DNA of 64,000 bases from Peredibacter starrii (GTDB lineage: Bacteria > Bdellovibrionota > Bacteriovoracia > Bacteriovoracales > Bacteriovoracaceae): NCBI RefSeq assembly GCF_034259205.1, contig NZ_CP139487.1, positions 744,001 through 808,000 on the forward strand, read 5' to 3'. Position 1 is the first letter of the stretch. Every line of letters begins with the position of its first letter. The notes beneath the pieces were generated by a model that was not told where the DNA came from, did not search any database, and was given only the letters and a program-made list of their open reading frames with translations. Both the position numbers and the translations under genes were made by a program. Below are positions 17,251-26,339 of the stretch, one piece after another.

Positions 17251-18273
17251 ATGAGTGACGCCTCGTCTAAAAATATTCTTATTATCCAAACCGCTTTCAT
17301 TGGAGACACCATCCTTGCCAGCCAATTTGTACGCGCTGTCAAAGAGCAGTTTCCAAATTCCAAGATTCATTTTTTCCTTCGTAAGGGCAATGAATCAGTG
17401 ATTCAAGGGCTTCCTACCATCGAGAAAACCTGGATCTGGGACAAGCAGGGCGGAAAGACGAAAAATCTTTTTAAACTCATTTCTGAGCTTCGTAAGATCA
17501 AGTTTGATATGGTCTTCAATCTTCACCGCCATTTTAATTCTGGGCTGGTGACGTCGATGATGAAATCTCCTATTAAAGTGGGCTTTAAGCAAAATCCAAT
17601 GAGCTTTGCTTTCACTCATAAAGTAAATCACCAGATTCCTGATCCAAGAGGCTGGCATGAAGTTCAGAGAAATCTTGAACTTCTAAAACAAGCTGTCCCA
17701 ACTCTACAGATTGTGGATAACTCAAAAAATTACAAACCTGAACTTCCGATCCAGCAGAAGAACATCGATAAGGTTTCTCAGTACATCACTGATAACTATT
17801 TTGTGGTAGCACCTGCTTCGGTGTGGTTTACCAAAGCATGGAGTGAGCACAAGTATCGTGAACTCACAGTGGAACTTGCGAAGCTAGGGAAGGTTTACTT
17901 TATCGGCGCGCCTTCTGATAAGGATCTCTGCGATCGCATTAGACAGGACAATCCAAATACTGTGAATCTTTGTGGCGGTTTAAATCTTTTAGATTCGGCC
18001 GCATTGATGAAAAATGCTCGAAGAGTATTCGTAAACGATTCAGCTCCTCTCCATCTTGCTTCTTGTGTGAATGCTAAAACGACCGCCGTGTTCTGTTCGA
18101 CCATTCCTGGTTTTGGCTACACACCCCTGGCCGATGATTCAGTAGTGGTAGATGTAGGTGATTCACTATCTTGTCGACCTTGCGGTCTTCATGGTTATAA
18201 AGCTTGTCCTCTTGGACACTTTAAGTGCGCTGAAGACATCGAAATCAAGAAAGTCATGGCGACGATACACTAG
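17251..18273 (+). CDS. glycosyltransferase family 9 (heptosyltransferase-like)
   Basis: The 340-residue protein begins KNILIIQTAFIGDTILASQF, the GT9 start with the 'GD' acceptor-site motif. The C-terminal domain carries FVVAPASVWFTKAWS and, later, ARRVFVNDSAPLHLASC, which bind the ADP-heptose donor in WaaC/WaaF/WaaQ proteins. It probably adds heptose to LPS inner core. The 3' end overlaps the convergent sugar dehydrogenase gene by 20 bp. Which heptosyltransferase it is cannot be told. Confidence 0.92.
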   Translation: MSDASSKNILIIQTAFIGDTILASQFVRAVKEQFPNSKIHFFLRKGNESVIQGLPTIEKTWIWDKQGGKTKNLFKLISELRKIKFDMVFNLHRHFNSGLVTSMMKSPIKVGFKQNPMSFAFTHKVNHQIPDPRGWHEVQRNLELLKQAVPTLQIVDNSKNYKPELPIQQKNIDKVSQYITDNYFVVAPASVWFTKAWSEHKYRELTVELAKLGKVYFIGAPSDKDLCDRIRQDNPNTVNLCGGLNLLDSAALMKNARRVFVNDSAPLHLASCVNAKTTAVFCSTIPGFGYTPLADDSVVVDVGDSLSCRPCGLHGYKACPLGHFKCAEDIEIKKVMATIH

Positions 18274-19288
18274 GAACTATTCTTCCAAGTTCTCCACTGT
18301 CAGTTGAGAAATAGAGAAAACCATCCGGCCCAGGACGGAGATTTCTAAATCTATAACCAGCATCTGAAAATAGAATCTCTTGATTTGTTACGGTCGATCC
18401 ATCGAGAGAGATTCGTCGAATCTGCCGACCTCTAAGACACGCAATATAGAGATCCCCTTGGTAAAATGTAATTCCCGATGGGGCAATGGCAGGAGTCCAG
18501 CTTGCTAAAGGATCCACAAAGCCAGGCGCACTTTGTCCTAATTCTCCTGCAGGTTCTCCTCTTGTAACTAATGGCCAGCCATAATTGTTTCCTTGCTCGA
18601 TGATATTAAGTTCATCACCACCAGTGGGCCCGTGTTCTACTTCGAAGAGGTCATTCGTTCCTGGTCTGATGGCCAGTCCCTGAACATTTCGATGACCTGA
18701 ACTCCAGATCTCAAGTCCACTTCCATCATCATTCATTCTGACGATCTTACCTAGAAAAGAATTCGAGTCCTGCGCGCGACTAGGTTCATTTTGATCACCT
18801 AGACTTAAAAAAACTTTTCCAGCGTCATCAAATTCGATCCTACATCCAAAGTGAATAGAGGAACTATTAGCATTATTGGCAGAGAATAATTTTTGCACAT
18901 TATTGAGTGTGCTCTCATTGAGTTCACCACGTCCTAGCGCAATTGTTCGGCCTGGTTCCGAATAACAAAAATAAACCAGCTGATTAGAATCAAAGTTTGG
19001 ATGTAATTCAAGATCAAGTAGACCACTTTCACCAGATGAAGAAATAGGAGGTAAGCCTGAAATATCTGAGGTTGAATTTTGATTAGGATCCCAGACGAGT
19101 AAATGGCCTGATCGTTCGGTAAAAATGATTCGCTTATCAGGAAGAAAATCAAATCCCCAGATCACATCAGATCTATCGAGAAGAACTTCTAGTTGAGTAT
19201 TTTCCTGCTGAGACTGAGGAGCATCACTACCAGAATCGTTATTGCTGCAAGCGATTGCAAAAAAGAGAATGAAAATGAGAAAATGCAT
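18254..19288 (-). CDS. PQQ-dependent sugar dehydrogenase, lipoprotein (YliI/Asd-like), copy A
   Basis: A soluble-type quinoprotein aldose dehydrogenase of the GSDH fold. The signal MHFLIFILFFAIACS has a lipobox, so the enzyme is probably membrane-anchored in the periplasm. Family motifs: VIWGFDFLPDKRIIFTERSG, GESGLLDLELHP, HFGCRIEFDDAGKVFLSLGD, GHRNVQGLAI, EHGPTGGDELNIIEQGNNYG, and RFRNLRPGPDG at the C-terminus. The reading frame is intact at 344 residues. It is a tandem paralogue of the next gene, sharing motif order throughout, and lies 40 bp downstream of it on the same strand. Confidence 0.9.
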   Translation of the reverse strand: MHFLIFILFFAIACSNNDSGSDAPQSQQENTQLEVLLDRSDVIWGFDFLPDKRIIFTERSGHLLVWDPNQNSTSDISGLPPISSSGESGLLDLELHPNFDSNQLVYFCYSEPGRTIALGRGELNESTLNNVQKLFSANNANSSSIHFGCRIEFDDAGKVFLSLGDQNEPSRAQDSNSFLGKIVRMNDDGSGLEIWSSGHRNVQGLAIRPGTNDLFEVEHGPTGGDELNIIEQGNNYGWPLVTRGEPAGELGQSAPGFVDPLASWTPAIAPSGITFYQGDLYIACLRGRQIRRISLDGSTVTNQEILFSDAGYRFRNLRPGPDGFLYFSTDSGELGRIVPSVSSP

Positions 19289-19328
19289 AACTCCTCCTGC
19301 TTAAGTTCAAGCAAGAGGAGTGCCAGAA

Positions 19329-20369
19329 TTATTGAGAGATTCGCCCGAGTTTGCCTTCGTCCGTCGAGAAATACAGTTTCCCATCCGGTCCAGGTCTTAA
19401 GTTTCTAAAACGCCAATCAAGATTCTTATAAAGTTCATCTTGTTTAACGACCTTATTGTCCTTCATTTCCAGGCGATGAATGTGTTGACCTGAAAGTGTG
19501 GCGAGATAAATGTTTTTATTCCAAAAGGTCATGGCCGAAGGAGAGATAGAAGGAACCCAATGTTCAACTGGATTTTCCATACCTGCTTTCTGATTCCCTT
19601 CACCAATTTTCGGGCCGTAGTATTCGCGACCAAAAGTCACCACTGGCCAGCCGTAGTTCGCACCTTTTTTAATGAGATTGATTTCATCTCCTCCACGCGG
19701 GCCCATCTCGGCCTCCCATAGTTCCTGCGTCTCTTGATTCATCACAAGTCCTTGTGGACTTCTGTGACCCAATGACCAGATCTCTGGTTTTGCATCTTTA
19801 GTAGAAACAAATGGATTATCTTTTGGAACTGTTCCGTCTTCGTTGAAGCGAAGGATTTTTCCTTGATGATACTTTAGATCTTGAGCACGTTCTCTATTAT
19901 CGCGATCACCGACAGTAACGAAAATGTGACCTTTGCCATCGAATTCAATGCGCGAACCAAAATGTAGATCTTCTTTGTTAGGTTCATGGGCCGAAAATAA
20001 TTTCTTGAACTCAACCAGTCTGTTGTCTTGAAGTTTGGCGCGAGCAAAAGCAGTTGTCGCTTTTTCACCGACAGGTTCAGAGTAGGTGAAGTAAATGAAT
20101 CCATTTGTTGGATGAACTCTAACGTCTAATAGACCACCTTGTCCGACGGCATAGACCTTAGGAAAACCTGTAATAGGGACCTCTTTTTTGGTCTTCGGAT
20201 CGACCACAAAAACCTTTCCAGAGCGTTCAGTGAAGATGATTCGGCCATCCTTTAAAAAGTCGAAACCCCAGATCACGTCATCGTGATTTACCAACACTTC
20301 TGGCATGGGCTGCTTGGCGAAACTTAACGAAGAAATTACTGAAATTATTAGGATTGGAATGATTTTCAT
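19329..20369 (-). CDS. PQQ-dependent sugar dehydrogenase, secreted (YliI/Asd-like), copy B
   Basis: The 346-residue paralogue of the neighbouring gene has a normal signal peptide (MKIIPILIISVISSLSFA) in place of a lipobox, so it is likely free in the periplasm. Shared motifs: VIWGFDFLKDGRIIFTERSG, GQGGLLDVRVHP, LHFGSRIEFDGKGHIFVTVG, GHRSPQGLVM, EMGPRGGDEINLIKKGANYG, RFRNLRPGPDG. Such enzymes oxidise aldoses using PQQ. No PQQ synthesis genes are in this window. The two copies are probably co-transcribed, B before A. Confidence 0.92.
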   Translation of the reverse strand: MKIIPILIISVISSLSFAKQPMPEVLVNHDDVIWGFDFLKDGRIIFTERSGKVFVVDPKTKKEVPITGFPKVYAVGQGGLLDVRVHPTNGFIYFTYSEPVGEKATTAFARAKLQDNRLVEFKKLFSAHEPNKEDLHFGSRIEFDGKGHIFVTVGDRDNRERAQDLKYHQGKILRFNEDGTVPKDNPFVSTKDAKPEIWSLGHRSPQGLVMNQETQELWEAEMGPRGGDEINLIKKGANYGWPVVTFGREYYGPKIGEGNQKAGMENPVEHWVPSISPSAMTFWNKNIYLATLSGQHIHRLEMKDNKVVKQDELYKNLDWRFRNLRPGPDGKLYFSTDEGKLGRISQ

Positions 20370-20490
20370 GCATCCATTTCATCATAGAAATTAATAATAT
20401 CAAGCGCATAGCAATATATTAAGTTTGTCTAAACTTTAGGGGGAAAGCATACGATAAAATACTGACCTTTATCACGTTTATGAGGAATTT

Positions 20491-21942
20491 ATGAACCTAA
20501 GTTGGAAAAGTTTTAGCTTCCGTAAGAAGACTCTCACTCTCTTAGTTGCTGCTATGATCCCGCCATGGCTGATCGTTTCTTTCTATGTTCTCCCTCTAAT
20601 GAAGAAGAATATGTATGAAGATAAACAGACCGCTGTTCGCCAAACCGTGGACGTGGTTTCAAAGGCCCTTGAGCACTATCACACGCTTTATACTCAAAAT
20701 GTATTGAGTGAAGAAGAAGCAAAACAAGGTGCGCTTAATCTCATCAAACAATTACGTTATTCAGAGAAAGAATATTTTTGGATCAATGATCTTCATCCAA
20801 AAATGGTGATGCATCCACTTAAGCCCGAACTGAACAATTCGGATCTTACGAATAACAAAGATCCAAATGGAAAAGCATTGTTCATGGAAATGGTAAAGCT
20901 TGTACAAACACCGGCGAACGAAGGTATCGTTGAGTACATGTGGCCCAAGCCAGGTTCACCAAAGCCAGAACCAAAAATCAGTTTCGTTCGCCAATTTAAA
21001 CCTTGGAAATGGGTAGTTGGTTCAGGTGTGTATGTCGATGATATTGAAACGGCGATTTCTGCTTTCCGAATAAAAGTTTTATCGGGTTTTGCTTTTGCTT
21101 TCATCGTTGCCTACATCATTTTCTACGTCTTCACAGGACGTTTGATGGACATGCTGACTCAGACTGTTGCTGATACGACCGAGGCCGGTGGACAAGTTCT
21201 AACTGCTTCTGAAATGCTCGCGACTGCAGGTAATAATGTTGCTCAGGGTGCCACTGAATCTTCTTCTCGAATTGAGGAGTCGCTTAAATCGGTAAGTGAT
21301 CTTAATACGATTGTTCAAAACAATAAGAGTCGCGCTACTGCCGCGGCCGAACTGGCCAAGAGTTCCGAAGATGGAGCACATCAAGGTACAGTTGAACTTA
21401 AAAAGCTCATCGATGCTATTAATGTGATGGCCAAGACCTCGGAAGAGATCACTAAGGCCATGAGAATTATCGATGATATCGCCTTCCAAACAAACCTTCT
21501 GGCCTTGAACGCTGCAGTTGAGGCGGCCCGTGCTGGTGAACAAGGGAAGGGCTTTGCAGTAGTAGCGGACGCTGTTAGAGGTCTTGCTTCTAAATCAGCC
21601 GAGGCCGCAAAAGAAGTTCAGACTATTGTCCAAAATAGCGTGGATCAATCCCATCTTTCGCTGAAGCTTGCCGGTAACTCGGACAAGGCATTGGATAACA
21701 TTCTCTCGTTTGTTAAAAAAGTGAGTGTGCTTAACCAGGAAATTTCGGAATCCACTGAGCAGCAAACTCAAGGGATTGCTTCAATTCACGAGGCGATGGA
21801 AGCATTGAAGAATCAGTCTCATCACTTCGCTTCTGCCGCCGAAGAAACAGCAGCAACATCAGAAGAAATGTCTTCTCAAGCGAAGAACTTGCAGGAGATG
21901 GTGAATAAAATTGCCACTGAAGTAAAAGGTCGAGCGGCCTAA
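20491..21942 (+). CDS. methyl-accepting chemotaxis protein with single Cache domain
   Basis: The 483-residue receptor has an N-terminal membrane helix (~17-36) and a periplasmic sCache_2 domain (~37-190; [17 protein letters not shown] and [15 protein letters not shown] are typical). A second helix is [19 protein letters not shown], and a cytoplasmic coiled coil follows. The CheA/CheW-binding hairpin tip is intact: [20 protein letters not shown], then [18 protein letters not shown]. No obvious HAMP domain and no C-terminal CheR-binding pentapeptide are seen. sCache_2 receptors often sense small organic acids; the ligand here is unknown. The 3' end overlaps the convergent nitroreductase gene by 4 bp. 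Confidence 0.95.
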   Translation: MNLSWKSFSFRKKTLTLLVAAMIPPWLIVSFYVLPLMKKNMYEDKQTAVRQTVDVVSKALEHYHTLYTQNVLSEEEAKQGALNLIKQLRYSEKEYFWINDLHPKMVMHPLKPELNNSDLTNNKDPNGKALFMEMVKLVQTPANEGIVEYMWPKPGSPKPEPKISFVRQFKPWKWVVGSGVYVDDIETAISAFRIKVLSGFAFAFIVAYIIFYVFTGRLMDMLTQTVADTTEAGGQVLTASEMLATAGNNVAQGATESSSRIEESLKSVSDLNTIVQNNKSRATAAAELAKSSEDGAHQGTVELKKLIDAINVMAKTSEEITKAMRIIDDIAFQTNLLALNAAVEAARAGEQGKGFAVVADAVRGLASKSAEAAKEVQTIVQNSVDQSHLSLKLAGNSDKALDNILSFVKKVSVLNQEISESTEQQTQGIASIHEAMEALKNQSHHFASAAEETAATSEEMSSQAKNLQEMVNKIATEVKGRAA

Positions 21943-22712
21943 ATCACTCTGATGAATTGCTCTTTGGGCATTCTGATTCTTGGGCCGTAAACACCTTTCT
22001 TGTCTCTCTTACCAACACTAATTGCCATTACGACCTGGGTCTTTCTCGGAAGACCCAGGATCTTTTTAATGCGATTTGAATCGTAACCTTCCATTGGACA
22101 AGTGTCGTATCCATAGGCCGAGAAACCAAGCATGATGTTTTCACAGGCCAGTGCTGTCGATTTTACCGCCCAAATTTTCATATCAGACCATGAAGTAGGT
22201 TCACGAGGAATGGGTTTAAAAAAACCAATGGCCGTGATGCCGATTTTTTTAATTACGCCCCAAATTCCAAGGAAGCCTTGAGAGTAGGCTATAGGGACAA
22301 GCTTCTCATAATAAGCACGCGCAGACTTAGGTACGTTCCCTTGATCTTCAAAGTGCTTCAACATCTGAACACGAGTTTTCTTCCATTGTTCAGGATGCGC
22401 GACAGCTACGATAATTTCTTGGGCCGTCCTGGCCGCAGGTTGATTGAAGAGTGCCTCCACCAATGATTTCTTCTTCTCAGGATTTCTCACCCAATAAAAT
22501 TCCCAGCATTGAAGATTGGATGAATTAGGTGCCAGTAGTCCCCATTCCAAAACTTTTTGCACAACTTCTTCCGGCACTTTCTCATCTGTATAGACGCGTA
22601 CTGATCGTCTGTTCTGCACGATGTGATCAAACTCTTCAGGAGAAGTTTGATTCATCTTTTCATGATGTTCATAGTCTGGAATTTTTGTGAGGATTTCTGC
22701 GGGATCGTTCAT
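21939..22712 (-). CDS. nitroreductase family protein
   Basis: An FMN-dependent oxidoreductase. [20 protein letters not shown] is the N-terminal FMN-phosphate-binding Arg pair, [20 protein letters not shown] the second FMN segment, and [21 protein letters not shown] the C-terminal core. The ATG at 22712 is preferred over a GTG three codons upstream because AAGGTGA is correctly placed before it. It has about 257 residues. The substrate (quinone, nitroaromatic or other) is unknown. Confidence 0.9.
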   Translation of the reverse strand: MNDPAEILTKIPDYEHHEKMNQTSPEEFDHIVQNRRSVRVYTDEKVPEEVVQKVLEWGLLAPNSSNLQCWEFYWVRNPEKKKSLVEALFNQPAARTAQEIIVAVAHPEQWKKTRVQMLKHFEDQGNVPKSARAYYEKLVPIAYSQGFLGIWGVIKKIGITAIGFFKPIPREPTSWSDMKIWAVKSTALACENIMLGFSAYGYDTCPMEGYDSNRIKKILGLPRKTQVVMAISVGKRDKKGVYGPRIRMPKEQFIRVI

Positions 22713-22845
22713 GTTGGTCACCTTTGTCTCATCATATGCCCCGGTTTATTTTAACGTAAAGCTTTAAGTGACGAACATTTCACTCAATGATGCTGGCCTC
22801 ATTCCTGCATTCTAAAGAAACGTCAAATTTTGCAAAGGAGTGCAT

Positions 22846-23100
22846 ATGAATGAAGACATTCTAAAAGGTAAGTGGAATGAAATTAAAGGCGAGATTCGTT
22901 CACGCTGGGGCAAGTTAAATGACGACGAGCTAGAAGGGATGCGCGGCAATTTCACTTCGATTGGCGGCCTACTTCAGCAGCGCTATGGATTAAAACAAGA
23001 TGAGGCTCGTGATGGATTAAATAAAATCCTTTCTCGCTTCAATTCTCGTGTAGAGGATTTTAAAGACGATCTTCGAGACGATAATTCAGCTCATCCTTAA
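22846..23100 (+). CDS. CsbD family stress protein
   Basis: The 84-residue small hydrophilic protein begins MNEDILKGKWNEIKGEIRSR, the CsbD-like signature 'KGKWxExKGxxxxxWGxL', with RWGKLNDDELEGMRGNF next. AAGGAG lies 7 nt before ATG 22846; a GTG two codons earlier is less likely. CsbD proteins are general-stress proteins of unclear biochemistry. It is convergent with the SNF2 helicase gene. Confidence 0.9.
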   Translation: MNEDILKGKWNEIKGEIRSRWGKLNDDELEGMRGNFTSIGGLLQQRYGLKQDEARDGLNKILSRFNSRVEDFKDDLRDDNSAHP

Positions 23101-23109
23101 CAAAACAGG

Positions 23110-23143
23110 TTTCCAGCATCTTTAGCTCAGAAGATGCTGGAAA
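23110..23143. terminator. bidirectional hairpin between csbD-like gene and SNF2 gene
   Basis: A perfect 13-bp stem, TTTCCAGCATCTT / AAGATGCTGGAAA, with an 8-nt loop. The right arm encodes the last residues of the SNF2 helicase, so the terminator overlaps that gene's 3' end. The T-run afterwards is short on both strands (TGTTTT on the minus side), so termination is likely but not textbook. Confidence 0.6.
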
Positions 23144-26100
23144 TCTTCCATATTAAGTTTTCCACTGAAATACTCATCATCATCTTCCGCCATCAGATCA
23201 CGGAAAAGTTCACGCTTACTCTGTTGAAGAATAAGAACTTTTTCTTCCACTGATTCTTTAATGATCGGTCGATAGACTGTGAGTTTATTTTCCTGGCCGA
23301 TACGGTGAGCTCGGTCAATCGCTTGTCGCTCAACCGCCGGGTTCCACCATGGATCCATCAGGAAAATGTAACTAGCGGCAGTTAGGTTCAATCCGAACCC
23401 CCCCGCTTTAAGGGAGATTAAGAAGATCTGAGCGTCGCCATTCTGGAAAAGTTCAACTTGTTCGCCACGCTTTTTAATCGATTGAGAACCGTCGATTCGG
23501 GCCATCTTCCAGCCCGCAACTTTGATCTTGTTTTCAATCATATCGAGGTATGTGGTGAACTGAGAGAAAACGAGAGTCTTGTGACCTTCAGTCACAAGCT
23601 GCTCAAGGTTTTCCATCAAGAAATCAATCTTAGTTGAATTGAGGCTTGCTTGTTTCTGCCACAGACAAAGTTGTCTCATCTCAAGAAGAGATTTCAATAC
23701 TTCACCGTAACGTTTAGCACCTGGAGCGATCATATTTGAACGAACAGCATTGAGTTTCTGCTGATATACTTCACGCTCTTCCGGAGAGAAATCAAGGAAC
23801 ACATGGTTCTCAATTTTTTCTGGAAGCTCTTTTAATACCTGATCTTTCGTACGTCTTAAAATGAATGGCTTAACCGTTCTACGAGCAAGAAGACGGTTCT
23901 TGTTTTTCGAAGTGGATTTCACTACACCTAAGTCACCCCATACACCAGGAACACACAGATCCATGATGTTGTAGAACTCTGAAAGGTCATTTTCCACAGG
24001 TGTACCCGTAAGACAAATACGGAACTTCGCTTTAAGTTGTCGAGCAGCGTTGGCACCGAGTGAACGGATGTTCTTTAAGTGCTGAACCTCATCGAAAATA
24101 AGAATATCAAATTCTTCCTGGCCGAGAGTCGAGAACGACTCTTTTTTCATGAGACCGTAAGAAGTCAGCACCACCTGGGCACCAGTATTGAACTCACGCT
24201 CATCTCCATAATAGATAGAGTAGGTGAGGTCAGAGAATTTCTCTAACTCGTTTTTCCAGTTATAAAGAATGGAAACCGGACAAATGATAAGAATCTTCTT
24301 GGCCTTCTCTTTCAAAGTTTGAAGCAGCATGATGGTCTGGAGAGTTTTACCAAGACCCATGTCATCCGCAAGACAAGCACCAAACTTATGCTCATACAAG
24401 AAACGAAGCCAGTTATAGCCTCCCAACTGGTAAGGTCGAGCAATATCAACAAAGCGAGGATGCACATCATATTGAGGCATATCCTGCATCGTCATGATCT
24501 TTTCGCAGAACTTTTCTTCTTCTTCCGTCAGAGCACCTTCAATACCTAAACGTTTAAGTTCAAATAATTCAAAGATTCGAGAACGCTGAAGGAAAAGACC
24601 AAAGCGCGAAAGTCCTTTTGAAGACTCTTTCTTTTCGCCTTCAAACTTCGTATAGCGCTTCATAAAGCGCAAAAGATCTTTTTGTTCGTCAGAAAGAAGA
24701 ACCAGACCTTTGCTTGAAAGCAGGAAGTTATCTGTGATCTCAGCGTTCTTAATGACATCAAGATCATCATCATTAACAATCAGATCCAGCTGAAACCAAT
24801 CGAGCTTTTCTTTGTTTCTCTCGAAACGAATGCTGCTCTTCCATGTACGAATCTGCTGTTGATCGTAGAAAATAGGAATTTTAAGCGGAGTGAGCTGCTG
24901 ATAAAAGTTCGCAACACCCTCAAGTAAATTATTTTTAGGAATCTGGAATACGATCTTACGGTCTTCTTTAAAGTAGAACGAAGTCTTGAATCCAATTTCA
25001 CCAAAACTATCCAGGAAGGCCAGGAACACCTTACGGAAGGTCTTAGTGTTAAGCATGAAGATTTTTTTAAAGGCCGGATCAAAGAACGGAAGCTCGTCAT
25101 CTTTCATGATAAGAGAGATCCATTCCGACATGAGGTTCTTCTTCGAAGCAGTATGGAGATACTTTTTATGGAAGAAGGTCTCGCGATCAAAGTCTTCAAT
25201 CAAGGTCTTAAAGAAAAGAATCGCATCATTTTTAGTTCTGAAGCTTCCGGCCCACCCTTGCTCACTTACAAAAAGAAGGAACGGAGAAGGCATAGGTACT
25301 AATTTCTGATCAGCTGTGAATAGTTCCAGCTCAAGATTCAGGAAACTCTTTCTGGGAGATGGATTAATCGAAAAACGATACTCCATATCTTCCACTGGGA
25401 AGCTTTCCCACGCTTCACCCTCAATCAGAATGTCGCCAGTTCCTTTGTCACGAAGAGGAAGGAAAAGACGAATCAGATCCTGAACGTCTCCAATCACATC
25501 TGTGAGTTTTAGTTTTGAAACTAGTTCACGTAAATCGTTGGGAAGATCAAAGGCCTCACCCGTTTTCCAGTTGAAGAGATAAAGCACGTCAAAGATAGAA
25601 ACTTCTTTAACCGTATTATCACCATCGACCCAGCTAAACTGATAAGTGAACTTTTCATCTACATAAAGAACATCGCGATACTCTTCAAACTCAGAGGCGC
25701 GAATAAGATTTACCAGAAGCTTCCCCTTCCACTTTGATGGAGCAGGGAAGTTTACCACTTTACGATTAGTGAGGGTGTATTGAAGCGAGCTAAACGTTGA
25801 GTTCATCTTCGCACCAGGAATACTTGGTGCCGCTTTCATCAGAGTTCCGTAACGTTCTACGTGAACACCTTCTTGTGCCATGAGGCTCAGAGAAATAGGT
25901 TGGCCACCAGTTTGTTCCTGCTTATCTTGGAGATCAGAGAACTTAATTAAAAGACTGGCAGTATGGTGACAAGCCTTTTCCGGACTCCAAAGTTTACAAG
26001 TACATTGAGTCGTTAATTTCTCAACTCCTTCAACTCGCTTGAAACTAATTTTGGATTCGTAGTTCGTGTTGTTTTCAGCAACGATTCCCGAAACGATGAA

Positions 26101-26241
26101 GTAAGTTTCAAAACTTCCCTTCATGAATGAGAGAGAAACTCTTCCTTGTTCAACCATCTTCTGAGCGAGAAAAACTGTCGCAGCTTCAAAGCTTCTTTGA
26201 ATGAGTGCCTGAACCGGAGAATTATTATTCGTATATTCCAT
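23122..26241 (-). CDS. SWIM zinc finger / SNF2-family helicase
   Basis: The 1039-residue protein has an N-terminal SWIM zinc finger (CTCKLWSPEKACHH: Cys 80, Cys 82, Cys 91, His 93), a central region of ~450 residues like the bacterial SNF2-associated domain, and then a Swi2/Snf2 ATPase. The ATPase shows CLADDMGLGKTLQTIMLLQT (motif I), DILIFDEVQHLKN (motif II, DEVQ in place of DEAH), FRICLTGTPVENDLSEFYNI (III), HKTLVFSQFTTYLDMIENKI (IV) and QAIDRAHRIGQENKLTVYRP (VI). Bacterial relatives (RapA-like or HepA-like) remodel protein-DNA or polymerase complexes. The actual role is not known. It stands alone, with no restriction genes adjacent. Confidence 0.94.
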   Translation of the reverse strand: MEYTNNNSPVQALIQRSFEAATVFLAQKMVEQGRVSLSFMKGSFETYFIVSGIVAENNTNYESKISFKRVEGVEKLTTQCTCKLWSPEKACHHTASLLIKFSDLQDKQEQTGGQPISLSLMAQEGVHVERYGTLMKAAPSIPGAKMNSTFSSLQYTLTNRKVVNFPAPSKWKGKLLVNLIRASEFEEYRDVLYVDEKFTYQFSWVDGDNTVKEVSIFDVLYLFNWKTGEAFDLPNDLRELVSKLKLTDVIGDVQDLIRLFLPLRDKGTGDILIEGEAWESFPVEDMEYRFSINPSPRKSFLNLELELFTADQKLVPMPSPFLLFVSEQGWAGSFRTKNDAILFFKTLIEDFDRETFFHKKYLHTASKKNLMSEWISLIMKDDELPFFDPAFKKIFMLNTKTFRKVFLAFLDSFGEIGFKTSFYFKEDRKIVFQIPKNNLLEGVANFYQQLTPLKIPIFYDQQQIRTWKSSIRFERNKEKLDWFQLDLIVNDDDLDVIKNAEITDNFLLSSKGLVLLSDEQKDLLRFMKRYTKFEGEKKESSKGLSRFGLFLQRSRIFELFELKRLGIEGALTEEEEKFCEKIMTMQDMPQYDVHPRFVDIARPYQLGGYNWLRFLYEHKFGACLADDMGLGKTLQTIMLLQTLKEKAKKILIICPVSILYNWKNELEKFSDLTYSIYYGDEREFNTGAQVVLTSYGLMKKESFSTLGQEEFDILIFDEVQHLKNIRSLGANAARQLKAKFRICLTGTPVENDLSEFYNIMDLCVPGVWGDLGVVKSTSKNKNRLLARRTVKPFILRRTKDQVLKELPEKIENHVFLDFSPEEREVYQQKLNAVRSNMIAPGAKRYGEVLKSLLEMRQLCLWQKQASLNSTKIDFLMENLEQLVTEGHKTLVFSQFTTYLDMIENKIKVAGWKMARIDGSQSIKKRGEQVELFQNGDAQIFLISLKAGGFGLNLTAASYIFLMDPWWNPAVERQAIDRAHRIGQENKLTVYRPIIKESVEEKVLILQQSKRELFRDLMAEDDDEYFSGKLNMEDFQHLLS

Positions 26242-26304
26242 ATGCCCTAGCTTCTAAAAGATTAGTATAGGGCAATTTCTGTTAAATGGCAGGTTATTTA
26301 CTCA

Positions 26305-26334
26305 TGAAAAAAAAGGCCCTCTCGCGAGGGCCTT
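26305..26334 (-). terminator. intrinsic terminator of the trmB-dnaG-rpoD operon
   Basis: A perfect 9-bp stem, AAGGCCCTC / GAGGGCCTT, with loop TCGC (26313-26334), followed on the minus strand by a run of eight T (26307-26314). It begins 6 bp after the rpoD stop and is a textbook rho-independent terminator. Confidence 0.93.
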
Positions 26335-26339
26335 GATTT

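Noticed and set aside
23122-26241. SNF2 helicase as part of a defence system
   Set aside because: It stands alone next to rpoD and CsbD with no restriction or phage-defence gene, so a defence role has no support.
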